NCBI RefSeq assembly: GCF_023156195.1
Contig: NZ_JAKUKA010000001.1
Location: 4,960,001-5,024,000 of the forward strand
Length of the DNA stretch: 64,000 nt
Direction of reading: 5' to 3'
From: Chitinophaga sedimenti
GTDB lineage: Bacteria; Bacteroidota; Bacteroidia; Chitinophagales; Chitinophagaceae
Shown: piece by piece, positions 9,013 through 18,403 of the stretch
Numbering within the stretch: position 1 is the first letter of the stretch
How the letters are laid out: the number at the start of each line of letters is the position of its first letter
The notes under the pieces: model-generated
Databases searched by the model: none
Told to the model about the DNA's origin: nothing
The model's input: only the letters and a program-made list of their open reading frames with translations
Position numbers and translations under genes: made by a program

Positions 9013-10158
9013 ATGAAGAAATGGATAATGTTCGCTGCGGTGCTGAGCACTACTGCGGCATTTGCTCAAACCAACACCAACAAAGAAGGTAGCAAATACG
9101 AGTTTACCACTATTAAAGATCTGGAAGCCACCGGCGTTCAAAACCAGGGGCAAACCGGCACCTGCTGGTCTTTTCCGGTCTTTCTTTTTTGAATCTGAAG
9201 TATTGAAAGCGGGTAAAGTGAAAAACGCTAACCTGAACCTGAGCGAAATGTTCGTGGTGCGTAACATGTATCCGTTAAAAGCGGAGAATTATGTGCGTAT
9301 GCATGGTAAAGCCAACTTCGCAGAAGGTGGTGGCTTCCCGGACGATCTGCTGTGTCTGAAAAGATTCGGTATGGTGCCCCAGAGCGTGTACGATGGTAAC
9401 CGCAACAAAACATATAACCATGCCGAAATGGTAACACTGTTAGAGGGTATCGTTAAGCCGCTGGGCGACGCGAAAGCGGTTAATCCGGCCTGGAAGAAAG
9501 CATTCAATGGCGTGGTAGATGCTTATATGGGCACTGCTCCCGAGAAATTCGAATACGAAGGCAAAACCTATACGCCGCAATCTTTTGCAAAATACCGGGC
9601 CTGAACGCCGATGATTATGTGGTGATTTCTTCTTTTACTCATCATCCATTCTATAACCAGTTTGTACTGGAAGTACCCGATAATTGGAACTGGGAAAGTG
9701 TATACAATGTGCCCCTGGCCGATTTCACTAAGATTGCCGAAACTGCCGTAACCAATGGTTACTCGATTGCCTGGGCTGCGGATGTAAGTGAAAAAACTTT
9801 CGCTTACCGCGACGGTCTGGCCATCATTCCGGAAAAAGAACTTGCGGATATGAGCCAGCAGGAGCGTGCTTCCCTCTACACACAACCGGGTAAAGAAAAG
9901 GTAATTACCCGGGAACTGCGCCAGGAGGCGTTCGACAACTTCGAAACGCAGGACGACCATGGCATGCACATCACTGGTATCTACAAAGACCAGAACGGCA
10001 CCAAATATTTTAAAGTGAAGAACTCATGGGGTACCGAAAATCCTTGCGGTGGCTACTTCTACGCTTCAATGCCATACTTCGCCTACAAAACCACCTGCTA
10101 CATGGTGAATAAGAAGGCGATCCCCGCGGATATTGCCAAAAAAATGGGCATCAAGTAA
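9013..10158 (+). CDS. Exported C1-family cysteine peptidase (aminopeptidase C / bleomycin-hydrolase type), frameshifted
   Basis: Restored 382-residue protein with a signal peptide (MKKWIMFAAVLSTTAAFAQ). The papain-fold catalytic triad is complete: Cys in QGQTGTCWSFS near residue 55, His in DDHGMHITG near 317 and Asn in VKNSWG near 339. The C1B branch fits because of the long insertions and the MFVVRNMY...GFPDDLLCL pattern. Three one-base deletions are needed: two T-runs around 9173 and 9186, and the GGG near 9597. The signal peptide suggests periplasmic peptide turnover, unlike cytoplasmic PepC of Firmicutes. It has its own promoter and terminator, so it is probably a single-gene unit. Confidence 0.87.
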
Positions 10159-10180
10159 TTGCACAGCATTTATTATACAG

Positions 10181-10214
10181 AAAAGCCGCCTTTACTACAG
10201 GGCGGCTTTTTTTA
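10181..10214. terminator. Strong intrinsic terminator
   Basis: AAAAGCCGCC (10181-10190) pairs with GGCGGCTTTT (10201-10210), followed by further T. It lies directly after the C1 peptidase gene. Confidence 0.85.
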
Positions 10215-10275
10215 TGTTGAATATTGTATCTTTAAAAAGCAGCATCTCCCTATTCATAACCTCAAAATTCAACAT

Positions 10276-10873
10276 ATGCCTGCAGCAGTCCCCAATTCCA
10301 AGCCCCGCTTGTCATCCGACCGGTTGAGGGAGCTTATTTCGCCGTTTATGCTCAACCGCGACCAGCACCCATTGCTGGTAATCGGCATCCGCGGTTATTA
10401 CCTCAATACTTTAGGAGAAGCCAACCAGAACGACCGCAGTATTTACGACGATGCGTTGTTCATTGATTCCCCATTTGTGACCGCGGCTTTTAACGCTAAT
10501 ACAGATCCGTCTACTTTCCGTAAGGGCAGTGGCACCGGCGCGGCTAAAGGCATGGCCTGTCTTCGCCCGGGCTTGTGGAAGGCGCACCAGTTTGGATTGC
10601 ACAAAGGGCAGTACGGCGCTGGTGCAGACAAAAGGTGCCGTCACCGTGGTTCGTGATGGTTCGCCGGATTACGAGGACACCGGTATGTTTGGTATCAATA
10701 TCCACCGCGGCGGGTATAACACTACATCAAGCCTCGGTTGCCAAACGATTCACCCCACGCAGTGGGACAGTTTCATCAACCTGGCGAAAGATCAGGCGTC
10801 CCGCATCTGGGGGCAGCGATGGAATAAGGAAGTGGTGCCTTACATCTTAATCGACAATAAGGGACAGGTTTAG
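10276..10873 (+). CDS. L,D-transpeptidase-like / phage-endolysin-associated protein, frameshifted
   Basis: ATG at 10276 (MPAAVPNSKPRLSSDRL). Around 10612-10622 the frame shifts by +1 (one inserted or two missing bases); joined, the protein has about 198 residues and no signal peptide. Visible motifs are LLVIGIRGYYLNTLG near residue 33, RSIYDDALF near 55, VTVVRDG near 120 and GINIHRGGYNTTSSLGCQTI near 137. The HRGG...S.GC pattern resembles the His and Cys active-site arrangement of YkuD-like L,D-transpeptidases and of uncharacterised phage-associated proteins. The role is unproven. It is convergent with the next gene, the stops overlapping by 4 bp. Confidence 0.5.
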
Positions 10874-11156
10874 TGTTTGCCCTCGCGGCGATCGGTTTGT
10901 TCCAGTGATCCCAGCCGGAACCGGAATGGTATGTTCGTTTTTTCTCAAGCATCCATTCCTGTTTGCAGAAAAAACCAAAGTGCTGCTGGTAGTTGTTGGC
11001 AGGTGATAACCGGAAGTAACCAGCCGCGCGTTGCAGCGTATCGGTAGTTGGGCGAATGCGGAAAGCGTTGATAGGTGCGGGTTTTAACGCCACGGTTTGC
11101 GCACGGCTTTGCGCAGCGAGTAATAACATCAGTATAAAAAAGAAACCTTTTTTCAT
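10870..11156 (-). CDS. Small secreted hypothetical protein, frameshifted
   Basis: ATG at 11156 starts a signal peptide (MKKGFFFILMLLLAAQSRAQ). One A restored in the poly-A of 10944-10949 gives a 95-residue protein ending in a stop at 10870-10872. The mature part has FGFFCKQEWMLEKK and ends PFRFRLGSLEQTDRREGKH. Short secreted proteins with a GFFCK.E..xEK...P.RFRLGSLE ending recur in Bacteroidota, by memory of the pattern; no function is known to me. It sits 10 bp downstream of the threonylcarbamoyl-AMP synthase-like gene and may share its transcript. Confidence 0.6.
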
Positions 11157-11166
11157 ATGTTGATAT

Positions 11167-11783
11167 TTAAAGCACGGCATCGTAGCTGCCTACTCCTTCA
11201 CGTACCAGTTCCGGCTCCCCGCTGGTGCAGTCGATCACGGTAGAAAAACGCATGCCGCCCGGACCGCCATCCACAACGATATCCACCAGTTTGCCGAATT
11301 TATCATGGATGATTTCCGGATCGGTATATTCTTCCACGTATTCTTCCACCGGCAGCGAAGTGCTCATTACCGGGTTCCCTAATTCCTTAACGATAGTGCG
11401 GCAAATGTTATTGTCGGGTACACGAATACCCACGGTATCGCGTTTGGTTTTCAGGAGCTTGGGCACTTCCCGGCTGGCGTTCAGTATAAATGTATACGGA
11501 CCGGGCAGCGCTTTTTCAGCACACGAAAAATAGGCGTGTCCACACTTTTTGCATAATCCGATAAATGGCTCAGATCGTAACAAATAAAGGAGAAATGGGC
11601 TTTTTTAGGGTCGATCTGCTTGATACGGCATATGCGTTCCACGGCCTTATGCTGAAAGATATCGCAGCCCATACCATACACGGTATCAGTAGGATAGATG
11701 ATGATCCCGCCATCTTTCAGGCACTCGATAATGGTTTTCAGGTGCCTCGGATTCGGGTTCTGCGGATGGAGCTCTAGTAACAT
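11167..11783 (-). CDS. L-threonylcarbamoyladenylate synthase family protein (Sua5/YciO/YrdC), frameshifted
   Basis: Restored 205-residue YrdC-fold protein. PTDTVYGMGCDI near residue 36 and KKAHFSFICYDLSHLSDYA near 60 are the family nucleotide/threonine-binding signatures; GPYTFILNAS and VGIRVPDNNIC follow after the break. The missing A lies in the A/T run at 11512-11516. I chose the ATG at 11783 (MLLELHPQNPNPRHLK), the typical start of the YciO-like branch, over longer upstream possibilities. TsaC/Sua5 makes TC-AMP for tRNA t6A; the YciO branch shares the fold but is less clearly involved, and this sequence resembles YciO more. Confidence 0.82.
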
Positions 11784-11891
11784 ACTTAAACTTACTGCAT
11801 TATTCTCATTTAACAATTCAATCAACAGAATGTTACAAATCTGTTTTTAAAATAATCTTTATAACTTTCCGCCGATTTAGAAAAACCGTGA

Positions 11892-12631
11892 ATGAAAACA
11901 AAAGGAATTGTTCCCCAGGATCTGGCGCAAACTGAAAATCGTTCTGCTCGTTCTGTTTGTTGCGCATCTGGTTTATATAGTAATGTTGAAATGGGTTAAT
12001 CCGCCTACAACTTTAACCATCATTGGCGCGCGCTTCAGTTTGATTGGCTCCGACAAAAGTTTAAACGCGACTGGGTGGATTATGCAGAAATCTCGGCTAC
12101 AGCAAAGCTGGCCGTTATTTCCAGCGAAGACCAGTTGTTCCCCGATCATGAGGGATTCGATTATAAGTCCATCGAAAAAGCGATGGAGGAAAGTAAGAAG
12201 GGCAAACGCAGGAGAGGCGCCAGCACGATCAGCCAGCAGGTAGCCAAAAACGTGTTCCTCTGGCAGGGGGCGGGTGGTTCCGCAAGGGCCTGGAAGTGTA
12301 TTTCACTTTCATGATTGAAAAATTATGGGGTAAAAAGCGCATCCTCGAAGTATATCTGAACGTGGCGGAAATGGGTGAGGGTATTTTTGGGATAGAGGCC
12401 GCAGCGCAGACTTATTATAAAAAGAAGGCTTCTCAACTGAACCGCGAAGAAGCGGCCATGATTGCCGCATGCCTGCCGAACCCGATTACGCATACCGTGG
12501 TTCCACCCGCGCGTATTACCGTATGGCGACAGAAGCGCATCCTGCAACAGATGCGGAACCTGGCGCCGGACCCGGATATAAAGGAAATGATCTACAATAT
12601 ACCCAGGAAAAAGGAAAGCCCGGAGAAGTAA
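11892..12631 (+). CDS. mtgA: Monofunctional biosynthetic peptidoglycan transglycosylase, frameshifted
   Basis: Glycosyltransferase-51 protein anchored by one N-terminal membrane helix (IVLLVLFVAHLVYIVML). The catalytic-domain signatures are present: VISSEDQLFPDHEGFDYKSI (with the catalytic Glu in SEDQ), GASTISQQVAKNVFL and the distal KKRILEVYLNVAEMG with EAAAQTYYKK. It polymerises lipid II glycan chains. Single deletions at about 12037 (T) and 12272-12274 (G) break the frame. The start is best explained by ATG at 11892 with a poly-A shortened by two bases (giving MKKQKELFPRIWRKLK); a TTG at 11908 is the alternative. Total length about 247 residues, normal for MtgA. Confidence 0.88.
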
Positions 12632-12643
12632 CTCCGGGCTTTT
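12615..12643. terminator. Bidirectional intrinsic terminator
   Basis: AAAGCCCGGAG (12615-12625) pairs with CTCCGGGCTTT (12632-12642) and has A/T-rich flanks on both sides. It separates the convergent mtgA and kinase genes. Confidence 0.85.
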
Positions 12644-12644
12644 G

Positions 12645-13190
12645 CTATTTTAAGAAGATGTGTTTGTCAATTGCATGGATCGCTGTCCGGAGCCGCTCGT
12701 CGTATCCACCGCGGATGTCGGCCCAGGGAAGCCTTGATTGAATCACGATATCGCGGTAAATATTGTAAAAATACTGCCGTTCTTCCGGATCCGGATGTTC
12801 GCGTTGCGGATCATGCTCCCACTCAATATCAATATAAGTAAGAAGATAAAGGTTATAATCGCGTTCGGCGATCATTTGCAGGATGTGCGGGTCGCAATCG
12901 CCGTACTTTGCCTCACTCCATACCTTTACCACGTGCAGATCGGTATCGCAGATGAGCAGCTGGTTCGCACTTGGCTCCAGTGTATCTTCCGCGGCCAGCT
13001 GGCCTTTGGCGATTTCAGTAAGGTCAGCTTTTTCGTAGGGCGAATGTAACCGGTCGATATAACCGCGCGCAAACTCCGGCACCCATACCGTTTGGTAATG
13101 TTGGGCGAGTTGTTCGCTCAGCGTACTTTTTCCCGTTGACTCCGGACCTATGACAACTACTTTTTCAAGATGCAGTTTTTGATTGCTCAC
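12645..13190 (-). CDS. NadR-type ATPase / nicotinamide riboside kinase domain protein
   Basis: Intact 181-residue P-loop protein. Walker A is GPESTGKST at residues 14-22 and VWVPEFARGYI near 34 is a hallmark of the NadR C-terminal ribosylnicotinamide-kinase domain; LICDTDLHVVKVWSE near 77 is the Walker B-like acid region, and YLLTYIDIEWEHDPQREHPD near 116 the lid/substrate segment. It lacks the NMN adenylyltransferase and HTH domains of full NadR, so it is the kinase alone. Its start overlaps the end of pnuC by 26 bp, which suggests translational coupling: PnuC imports nicotinamide riboside and this enzyme phosphorylates it to NMN. Confidence 0.87.
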   Translation of the reverse strand: MSNQKLHLEKVVVIGPESTGKSTLSEQLAQHYQTVWVPEFARGYIDRLHSPYEKADLTEIAKGQLAAEDTLEPSANQLLICDTDLHVVKVWSEAKYGDCDPHILQMIAERDYNLYLLTYIDIEWEHDPQREHPDPEERQYFYNIYRDIVIQSRLPWADIRGGYDERLRTAIHAIDKHIFLK

Positions 13191-13783
13191 GGTAAATACG
13201 CAGCCACTGAAAATAGCCCATTACCGCGATAATGAACAGGAAAACCGTGAGCAGCGCTGTAAGCGCGAGATGTTTATAGAACAGCAAAGGTATCGCTACA
13301 AAGTTGGAGATGTTTAGGAAAATCCAATTTTCCAATTTGCGTTTGGCCAGCAGCCACATGCCTGCCCAGGCTGTGGCGGAAACAAATGCATCCAGCATAG
13401 GCGTGGTAGAATCAGTATGATGTGACAATACAAACCAGATAAGCGCCCAGCCAATACTCGAAATCGCGACCGCGGTGTACAGCTCTTTCCCATTTATCCG
13501 GCTTACGGATGTTTTCGTGCTGTTGCGCATCTTTGCGCGTCCAGATGTACCAGCCGTAAATGCTCATGATGAGATAGTAAGCATTCAGCGAAGCTTCGGC
13601 GTACAGGGCGGCCTTTACAAACAGGTAGATGTAAATAGCCGTGCTAACAATGCCTGTAGGGTACACCGCGATGTGGTTTTGTTTGGAAAACAGTACGCTC
13701 AGCACGCCGAACAGTACCGCAATTCCCTCCAGCCAGGTCATCGCCTGGAAACCTTTGATCAGTTCTATGTAAATCTGCTCCAT
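13165..13783 (-). CDS. pnuC: Nicotinamide riboside transporter PnuC, frameshifted
   Basis: About 206 residues when repaired (one inserted or two missing bases around 13505-13530). Seven or so hydrophobic segments are visible. The PnuC signatures are present: VLFSKQNHIAVYPTGIVSTAIYIYLF near residue 29, AYYLIMSIYGWYIW near 68, and after the break SRINGKELYTA, DAFVSATAWAGMWLLAKRKLENWIFLNISNF (the W..W..N motif region) and LLTVFLFIIAVMGYFQW. It imports nicotinamide riboside by facilitated diffusion, driven by phosphorylation inside. It partners the overlapping downstream kinase gene. Confidence 0.9.
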
Positions 13784-13785
13784 GT

Positions 13786-15491
13786 TTATTTTTTATCGCC
13801 GATCAGCGTGCCGGAAACATTCCATGCGCTGAAGCTGCCACCTTCGGGTTTGCCGAGCGGGATCGCAACTTTAAATGTGTGCGTGCCCGGTTTCAGGTGG
13901 GGCAGGGGAACATCTACTGGTAAAGTTAATGTTCCGGGGCACCAGTTGGAGCGGCTAAGGTCAGAAGAGCTGAGCCCGGAACCAAAGTTGCCGGATGCAG
14001 GGTTACTCAGGCGATAAACCGCGCAGTCCGTGCGCCAGGGAATGAAATGATACACGCGCTGTCCGTCCACGAAGATCTCATTCAGCTTCGGATTAAACTC
14101 ATCGCCGCCGCCCCAGCCGCCGTGCCCGGTGGTGATGTAGCGCAGTTTCAGGTTGCTCACGCCCTGTGGAATCGTCACCGTAACGGTCAGCGAATCTTTT
14201 TCGAACATAGTACCGTATTCCTGTCCGGTCATTTCCATTACGTTCGTGGTGTTAAAGATCGGGCTGATCCGGTAGTGTGTGCCGCCTCCGGACGTTCGCC
14301 ATCAAACCCGGGGTAATATTTAAAGTCAAGGCTCACTTTGTGGCCGCCTTTGTCGTAGTTGCCGATGAAAACACCTACCCACACTTCGCCTTCCAGCTGG
14401 GGGATCAACTCAGTTACATCCTGTTTGTAGATTACTGAGTCTGCCCAGTTATACCCTTTGATCTGCACCTGTTGGTTAAAATGCCTTACCCCAAATGGTG
14501 TGAAGAAACGCATGATTTCAAGTAACGGCTCATATTCGCCTGTGGCCACCGTACCCTGGTATGCTTTGCCATTGCGTGCAGTAAAGGACGGAAGCGCTTT
14601 TGCGCCATCCTGCAGGCCTTTCAGAAAGGTTTCTTTTTATTAGCAGGGATGGCAAAAACAGACCCGGTGCGATCGTATGCGTCGCCATTGGAATATTGCG
14701 TCAGTTCCACGAACAGGTTCTGCCCGCGGCGGGCTTTGGGAAGATTTACCTTTTTCAGGACAATGGTGCCGCCGGAATAGTGGTACGTCTGGTTCAGTTG
14801 CTCACCTTGTGGATTCTGGATGGTGTTACCGAAACTAAGCTGTTCCTGGGTGAAGATGTTTACTGTTTTGTAACGGCTGCGGATAATATTCGCCTGGTAA
14901 GTAGGTTCGTCTACTTCCTGTGTGTTGCTGGCCGGCCAGTTCAGTTCTTTATCGGTTATCGTACGGTAGCTGATATCTTTCGCAAAAGTTTCAGCATTGC
15001 CATTGCGTACCATTTTCAACACCAGTCCCAATTGAGGCGCAATCGAGATACTTGGACTACCCTTCACTGCAAGCGCTGTGGTGTACCATACTTCGATGGC
15101 ATTGGAGCGAACGGTCAATTTGGCTTTTTTACACGGCAGGCCCAGGATGGTAGCGGTGTCTGGAAGTAGCGTCGCTTCCGCGTAGCTGGAAAATGGTTTT
15201 TAAGGAGATAGTTGCCGTCTTCCAAGGAAAGCAACTGCAGGCTTGCCTGCTGGCCGTAGTCCGGTACTGTTGTTCGCGGCCACCATTACCTTGTACGAGG
15301 GTTGCTTTTCCATCTTTGATGAATAGTTTCAGGTTTGCACCCGGCATTTCTTTGCCATTGTTACGGATTCCGTAGGTGATTACGGCTTCTTTTGCATTGG
15401 CTTGTTGTTTTGTTACACTGTTTTTCTGGGCGTGCAGTGGCTGTTGCGCGAAAGTCAACAGCGCCAATGCCGCCGGCATAAATCCTTTCAT
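13786..15491 (-). CDS. Secreted PNGase F-like (peptide-N-glycosidase F-related) protein, frameshifted
   Basis: Four single-base deletions (about 15261, 15184, 14636 and 14284) split a 569-residue protein with a signal peptide (MKGFMPAALALLTFAQQPLHA). The C-terminal region carries TTGHGGWGGGDEFNPKLNEIFVDG, WRTDCAVYRL and NPASGNFGSGLSSSDLSRSNWCPG, closely resembling the second jelly-roll of peptide-N4-(N-acetyl-beta-glucosaminyl)asparagine amidase F. The long N-terminal part fits the extra N-terminal domain of Bacteroidota PNGase F-like proteins. If active it would release N-glycans from host or dietary glycoproteins in the periplasm or outside. Catalytic acids were not checked by alignment. 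It follows directly (2 bp) upstream of pnuC. Confidence 0.72.
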
Positions 15492-15575
15492 AATCAGGTT
15501 TTTGGATCACAGGGGCGTAAAGCTATTAAAAGATGTGGGAAAACTGGTCGGAGCTTACATGGCTGGCGGAAAAAT

Positions 15576-15600
15576 AAAAGCACGACCAGATGGCCGTGCT
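15576..15600. terminator. Hairpin terminator downstream of the Nfu gene
   Basis: AAGCACG (15577-15583) pairs with CGTGCTT (15594-15600); CCA/TGG inside extends the stem. A-rich on the left, so on the minus strand it is followed by a T-rich tract. Confidence 0.65.
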
Positions 15601-15633
15601 TACTTACTATCATTCACGTAACGAAAGTCTGGA

Positions 15634-16212
15634 TTATTCTGCTTCTGCTACTACCTCTTTTACTTCGGGAATCATGCGTTTCATCATGCCTTCGATGCCT
15701 GATTTCAGCGTGATCATGGAAGAAGGGCAGCCAGAGCAGGAGCCCTGGAGCATCAGTGTTACCACGCCGTCGTGGTAGTCTTTGAACTGGATAGCGCCGC
15801 CATCCATTTCCACGGCTGGTTTTACGTAGTTTTCGAGCAATTCCTTAATGCGGGTCACGATGTCGTTTTCATCGGTGCTCAGCACAGGCTGTTCTATATC
15901 TTCCTCGTTAATAACGCCACGGTTATCTTCCAGGTATTCTTTCAGGAACGCTTTGATGGAAGGAATTACATCGGTCCAATCGGTATCCGGCGTTTTAGCT
16001 AACGTCACAAAGTTGCTGCAAATGAATACGCCACGGATAAAGGGGAATGTAAACAATTCAGCCGCAAGCGGAGAAGCCTTTGTGCTGGCCGCATCCGGGA
16101 AATCGATGGATTTGTTCGGATATAACAGCTTGTTCACCACGAATTTCATCGTTTCCGGGTTCGGCGTCATCTCCGTATAAATGCTGATGATTGGATTTCC
16201 TGTCTTAATCAT
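15634..16212 (-). CDS. NifU family Fe-S cluster carrier (Nfu)
   Basis: Intact protein of 192 residues from the ATG at 16212. An Nfu N-terminal domain (IYTEMTPNPETMKFVVNKLL) covers residues 10-95 and the NifU C-terminal domain covers about 115-190 with VEMDGGAIQFKDY and the cluster-binding GSCSGCPSS (CxxC) near residue 160. Nfu proteins hold a bridging 4Fe-4S cluster and deliver it to apo-proteins in the cytoplasm. It stands alone; no suf or isc genes are near. Confidence 0.93.
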   Translation of the reverse strand: MIKTGNPIISIYTEMTPNPETMKFVVNKLLYPNKSIDFPDAASTKASPLAAELFTFPFIRGVFICSNFVTLAKTPDTDWTDVIPSIKAFLKEYLEDNRGVINEEDIEQPVLSTDENDIVTRIKELLENYVKPAVEMDGGAIQFKDYHDGVVTLMLQGSCSGCPSSMITLKSGIEGMMKRMIPEVKEVVAEAE

Positions 16213-16370
16213 TTTTATCAATTTAACTTGAGCAAAGTTAGCAACTTTCGGTCATATGGATGGCAAATAAACGCCGTAGGACCATCGAATTTTGTGATCT
16301 GGCTATAGGTTTGGCCTATTTTTGTTTTATATATTGATGTTCAGAGCGATAACAAATTAAAATCTATTTC

Positions 16371-16378
16371 TATTTTTG
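16371..16378 (+). promoter_or_regulatory. Candidate -7 box of mgsA
   Basis: TATTTTTG fits TAnnTTTG exactly and ends 4 nt before the ATG at 16383, the same spacing as at polA, suggesting a very short or absent leader. Confidence 0.45.
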
Positions 16379-16382
16379 TGCT

Positions 16383-16838
16383 ATGCAACAGACAAAGACT
16401 TTACATCCCCGTAAACGGATCGCGTTGATTGCGCACGACCATAAGAAGGCCGAAATGATCGAGTGGGCGGTGTATAACAAAACCGTACTTTCCCGTCACG
16501 AGTTGTATGCTACCGGTACCACCGGCAAGTTAATTGAGGAGGCATTAGACGTCCCGGTGCGGAAGCTCCTCAGCGGTCCACTCGGCGGCGACCAGCAAAT
16601 CGGCTCTATGGTAGCCGAAGGTAAGATAGACGTTATCATTTTCTTCTGGGATCCTATGGAAGCGTTGCCCCACGACCCGGACATTAAAGCGCTCCTGCGG
16701 CTGGGTGTGGTTTGGAATATCCCGATGGCCTCTAACAGGGCCTCCGCTGATTTTCTGATGACCTCGCCACTGATGCACCAGGATTATACCGTGATATTGC
16801 CCGACTACTCAGTATACGTAGGTAGAAAGGTGAACTAA
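16383..16838 (+). CDS. mgsA: Methylglyoxal synthase
   Basis: Intact 151-residue protein that converts dihydroxyacetone phosphate to methylglyoxal and phosphate. IALIAHDHKKAEMIEW near residue 13 supplies the H and D/K residues of the phosphate site; TGTTGKLIEE near 44, LSGPLGGDQQIGSM near 63 and IIFFWDPMEALPHDPDIKALLR near 85 (with the catalytic Asp region) are the family signatures. A length of about 150 residues is normal. The start is fixed by the promoter box immediately upstream. Confidence 0.96.
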   Translation: MQQTKTLHPRKRIALIAHDHKKAEMIEWAVYNKTVLSRHELYATGTTGKLIEEALDVPVRKLLSGPLGGDQQIGSMVAEGKIDVIIFFWDPMEALPHDPDIKALLRLGVVWNIPMASNRASADFLMTSPLMHQDYTVILPDYSVYVGRKVN

Positions 16839-17166
16839 GCGGATGAGAGAATTTAAGGGCAACGTTGTGAGATCTTTGTGGTGGCAGCAACGCGCTATCT
16901 CACGGGAAGGATTTTTGCCGGAAATATGGGTCCGGAGCCGGTTCGTTTACACATTAAAGATATCCAGTCTGCCTAACGAGGATGCCTAAAAAAAAGAAAA
17001 GTCCGCTGGACAGCGGACTCTGTTACTAAACTAACCCAAACAAACGTTTAAATTAAATAGTTTAATGTCAACGTTGTAAATTCTTTATATCGTTTTGGCT
17101 AGCCAGCCGGATGCTCCGGCCTCCGCCCCACCAAATTTTTTATTTTTTTGCCTGACCGGCGCTACG
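16839..17166 (+). other. Intergenic region between mgsA and recA with a possible 48-codon frame
   Basis: This 328-bp gap contains an ATG-to-TAA frame of 48 codons (16843-16989) that starts 4 bp after the mgsA stop (MREFKGNVVRSLWWQQRAIS...). It has no recognisable domain or signal, and its closeness to mgsA may be chance. The rest is AT-rich and holds the recA-side terminator at 16985-17020. Nothing else recognised. Confidence 0.3.
16985..17020 (-). terminator. Intrinsic terminator, minus strand (recA side)
   Basis: AGTCCGCTG (17000-17008) pairs with CAGCGGACT (17011-17019). On the minus strand the stem is followed by TTTTCTTTTTTTT. It lies about 150 bp after the recA stop. Confidence 0.65.
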
Positions 17167-18184
17167 TTATGCGTTTGCCGCCGCAGCCCGTTGTTCCAGC
17201 AACTTTGCCTTGATCTTATTCTCGATCTCCACAGCCAGTTCAGGGTTATCGGTCAGCAGTTGCTTCACCGCATCACGGCCCTGTCCCAATTTATTGCTGT
17301 CGTAGCTGAACCAGCTACCGCTTTTCTGTACGATGCCGAATTCTACCCCCATGTCGATAAGTTCACCCACCTTAGATACGCCCAACCCGTAGATGATATC
17401 GAACTCTGCCTGACGGAAAGGTGGAGCTACTTTGTTTTTCACCACTTTCACTTTCACGCGGTTACCTACTGCCTCGTCACCATCTTTAATCTGGCTCATA
17501 CGACGGATGTCCAGGCGTACGGATGCGTAGAATTTGAGCGCATTACCACCGGTAGTCGTTTCGGGGTTACCGAACATTACGCCGATTTTTTCGCGCAGCT
17601 GGTTAATAAAGATGCAGCAGCAATTGGTTTTGGAGATAGTGGCGGTGAGCTTACGCAGTGCCTGAGACATCAAACGTGCCTGCAGGCCCATTTTGCTTTC
17701 TCCCATTTCACCCTCCAATTCGCCTTTCGGCACCAGGGCTGCAACGGAGTCAATTACCACCACGTCTACTGCACCGGAAAGAATCAGGCGGTCGGCGATT
17801 TCCAGCGCCTGCTCACCGTGGTCCGGCTGAGAGATCAGCAGCGAATCCACATCAACGCCTAAACGTTGTGCATAAGCGCTGTCGAATGCGTGCTCCGCAT
17901 CGATAATAGCACAAATGCCACCTTTTTCTGTGCTTCCGCGATAGTATGAATAGCTACCGTGGTTTTACCCGAAGATTCCGGGCCATATATTTCAATGATT
18001 CTTCCTTTAGGGAACCGCCAATGCCAAGCGCAATATCCAAACCGAGCGATCCCGTAGAGATCACCTCCATTGGTTCGGTACCTTTTTCGCCCATCATCAT
18101 AACGGAGCCCTTACCGAAATCTTTTTCAATTTTGTCCATTGTAAGGCGAAGCGCCTTCAATTTTTCTGCATTGGCTGTTGACAT
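17167..18184 (-). CDS. recA: Recombinase RecA, frameshifted
   Basis: Two one-base deletions (near 18013 and in the A/T run 17923-17927) split a 339-residue protein, a normal RecA length. N-terminal DFGKGSVMMMGEK, Walker A GPESSGKTT (restored), DAEHAFDSAYA, VVVIDSVAALVPKGELEGEMG (Walker B), INQLREKIGVMFGNPETTTGGNALKFYAS (loop L2 and the conserved helix) and IIYGLGVSKVGELIDM are all present. RecA carries out homologous recombination and LexA cleavage. A doubly broken single-copy recA beside an otherwise perfect sequence is strong evidence that the breaks are sequencing errors. Confidence 0.95.
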
Positions 18185-18403
18185 ATTAGTAAGTGTTTTT
18201 ACAAATTTAATGGTTATGCTAAGGTATAATCTTTATTTCGATTTATCCTAAAAAAATTAGCATTTATTATTGTTTTGCTAATTTCTATAGCATTGTTCGT
18301 TTTTATCGGGGTTAACTCGCAAGGACAATACAAAGATCGTCCGTCGCCGCGCAGAGGATATGCGCAGTAAATATTCATCAAAAGAAATGACAAAAAATCT
18401 TCG

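Noticed and set aside
16843..16989. 48-codon frame after mgsA as a real co-transcribed gene
   Set aside because: No domain, signal or conservation information; close spacing alone is not enough. Kept only as a low-confidence note on the gap.
17167..18184. recA as a genuine pseudogene
   Set aside because: Both breaks are single-base homopolymer contractions and all catalytic motifs remain; the same error type occurs in dozens of other genes here.
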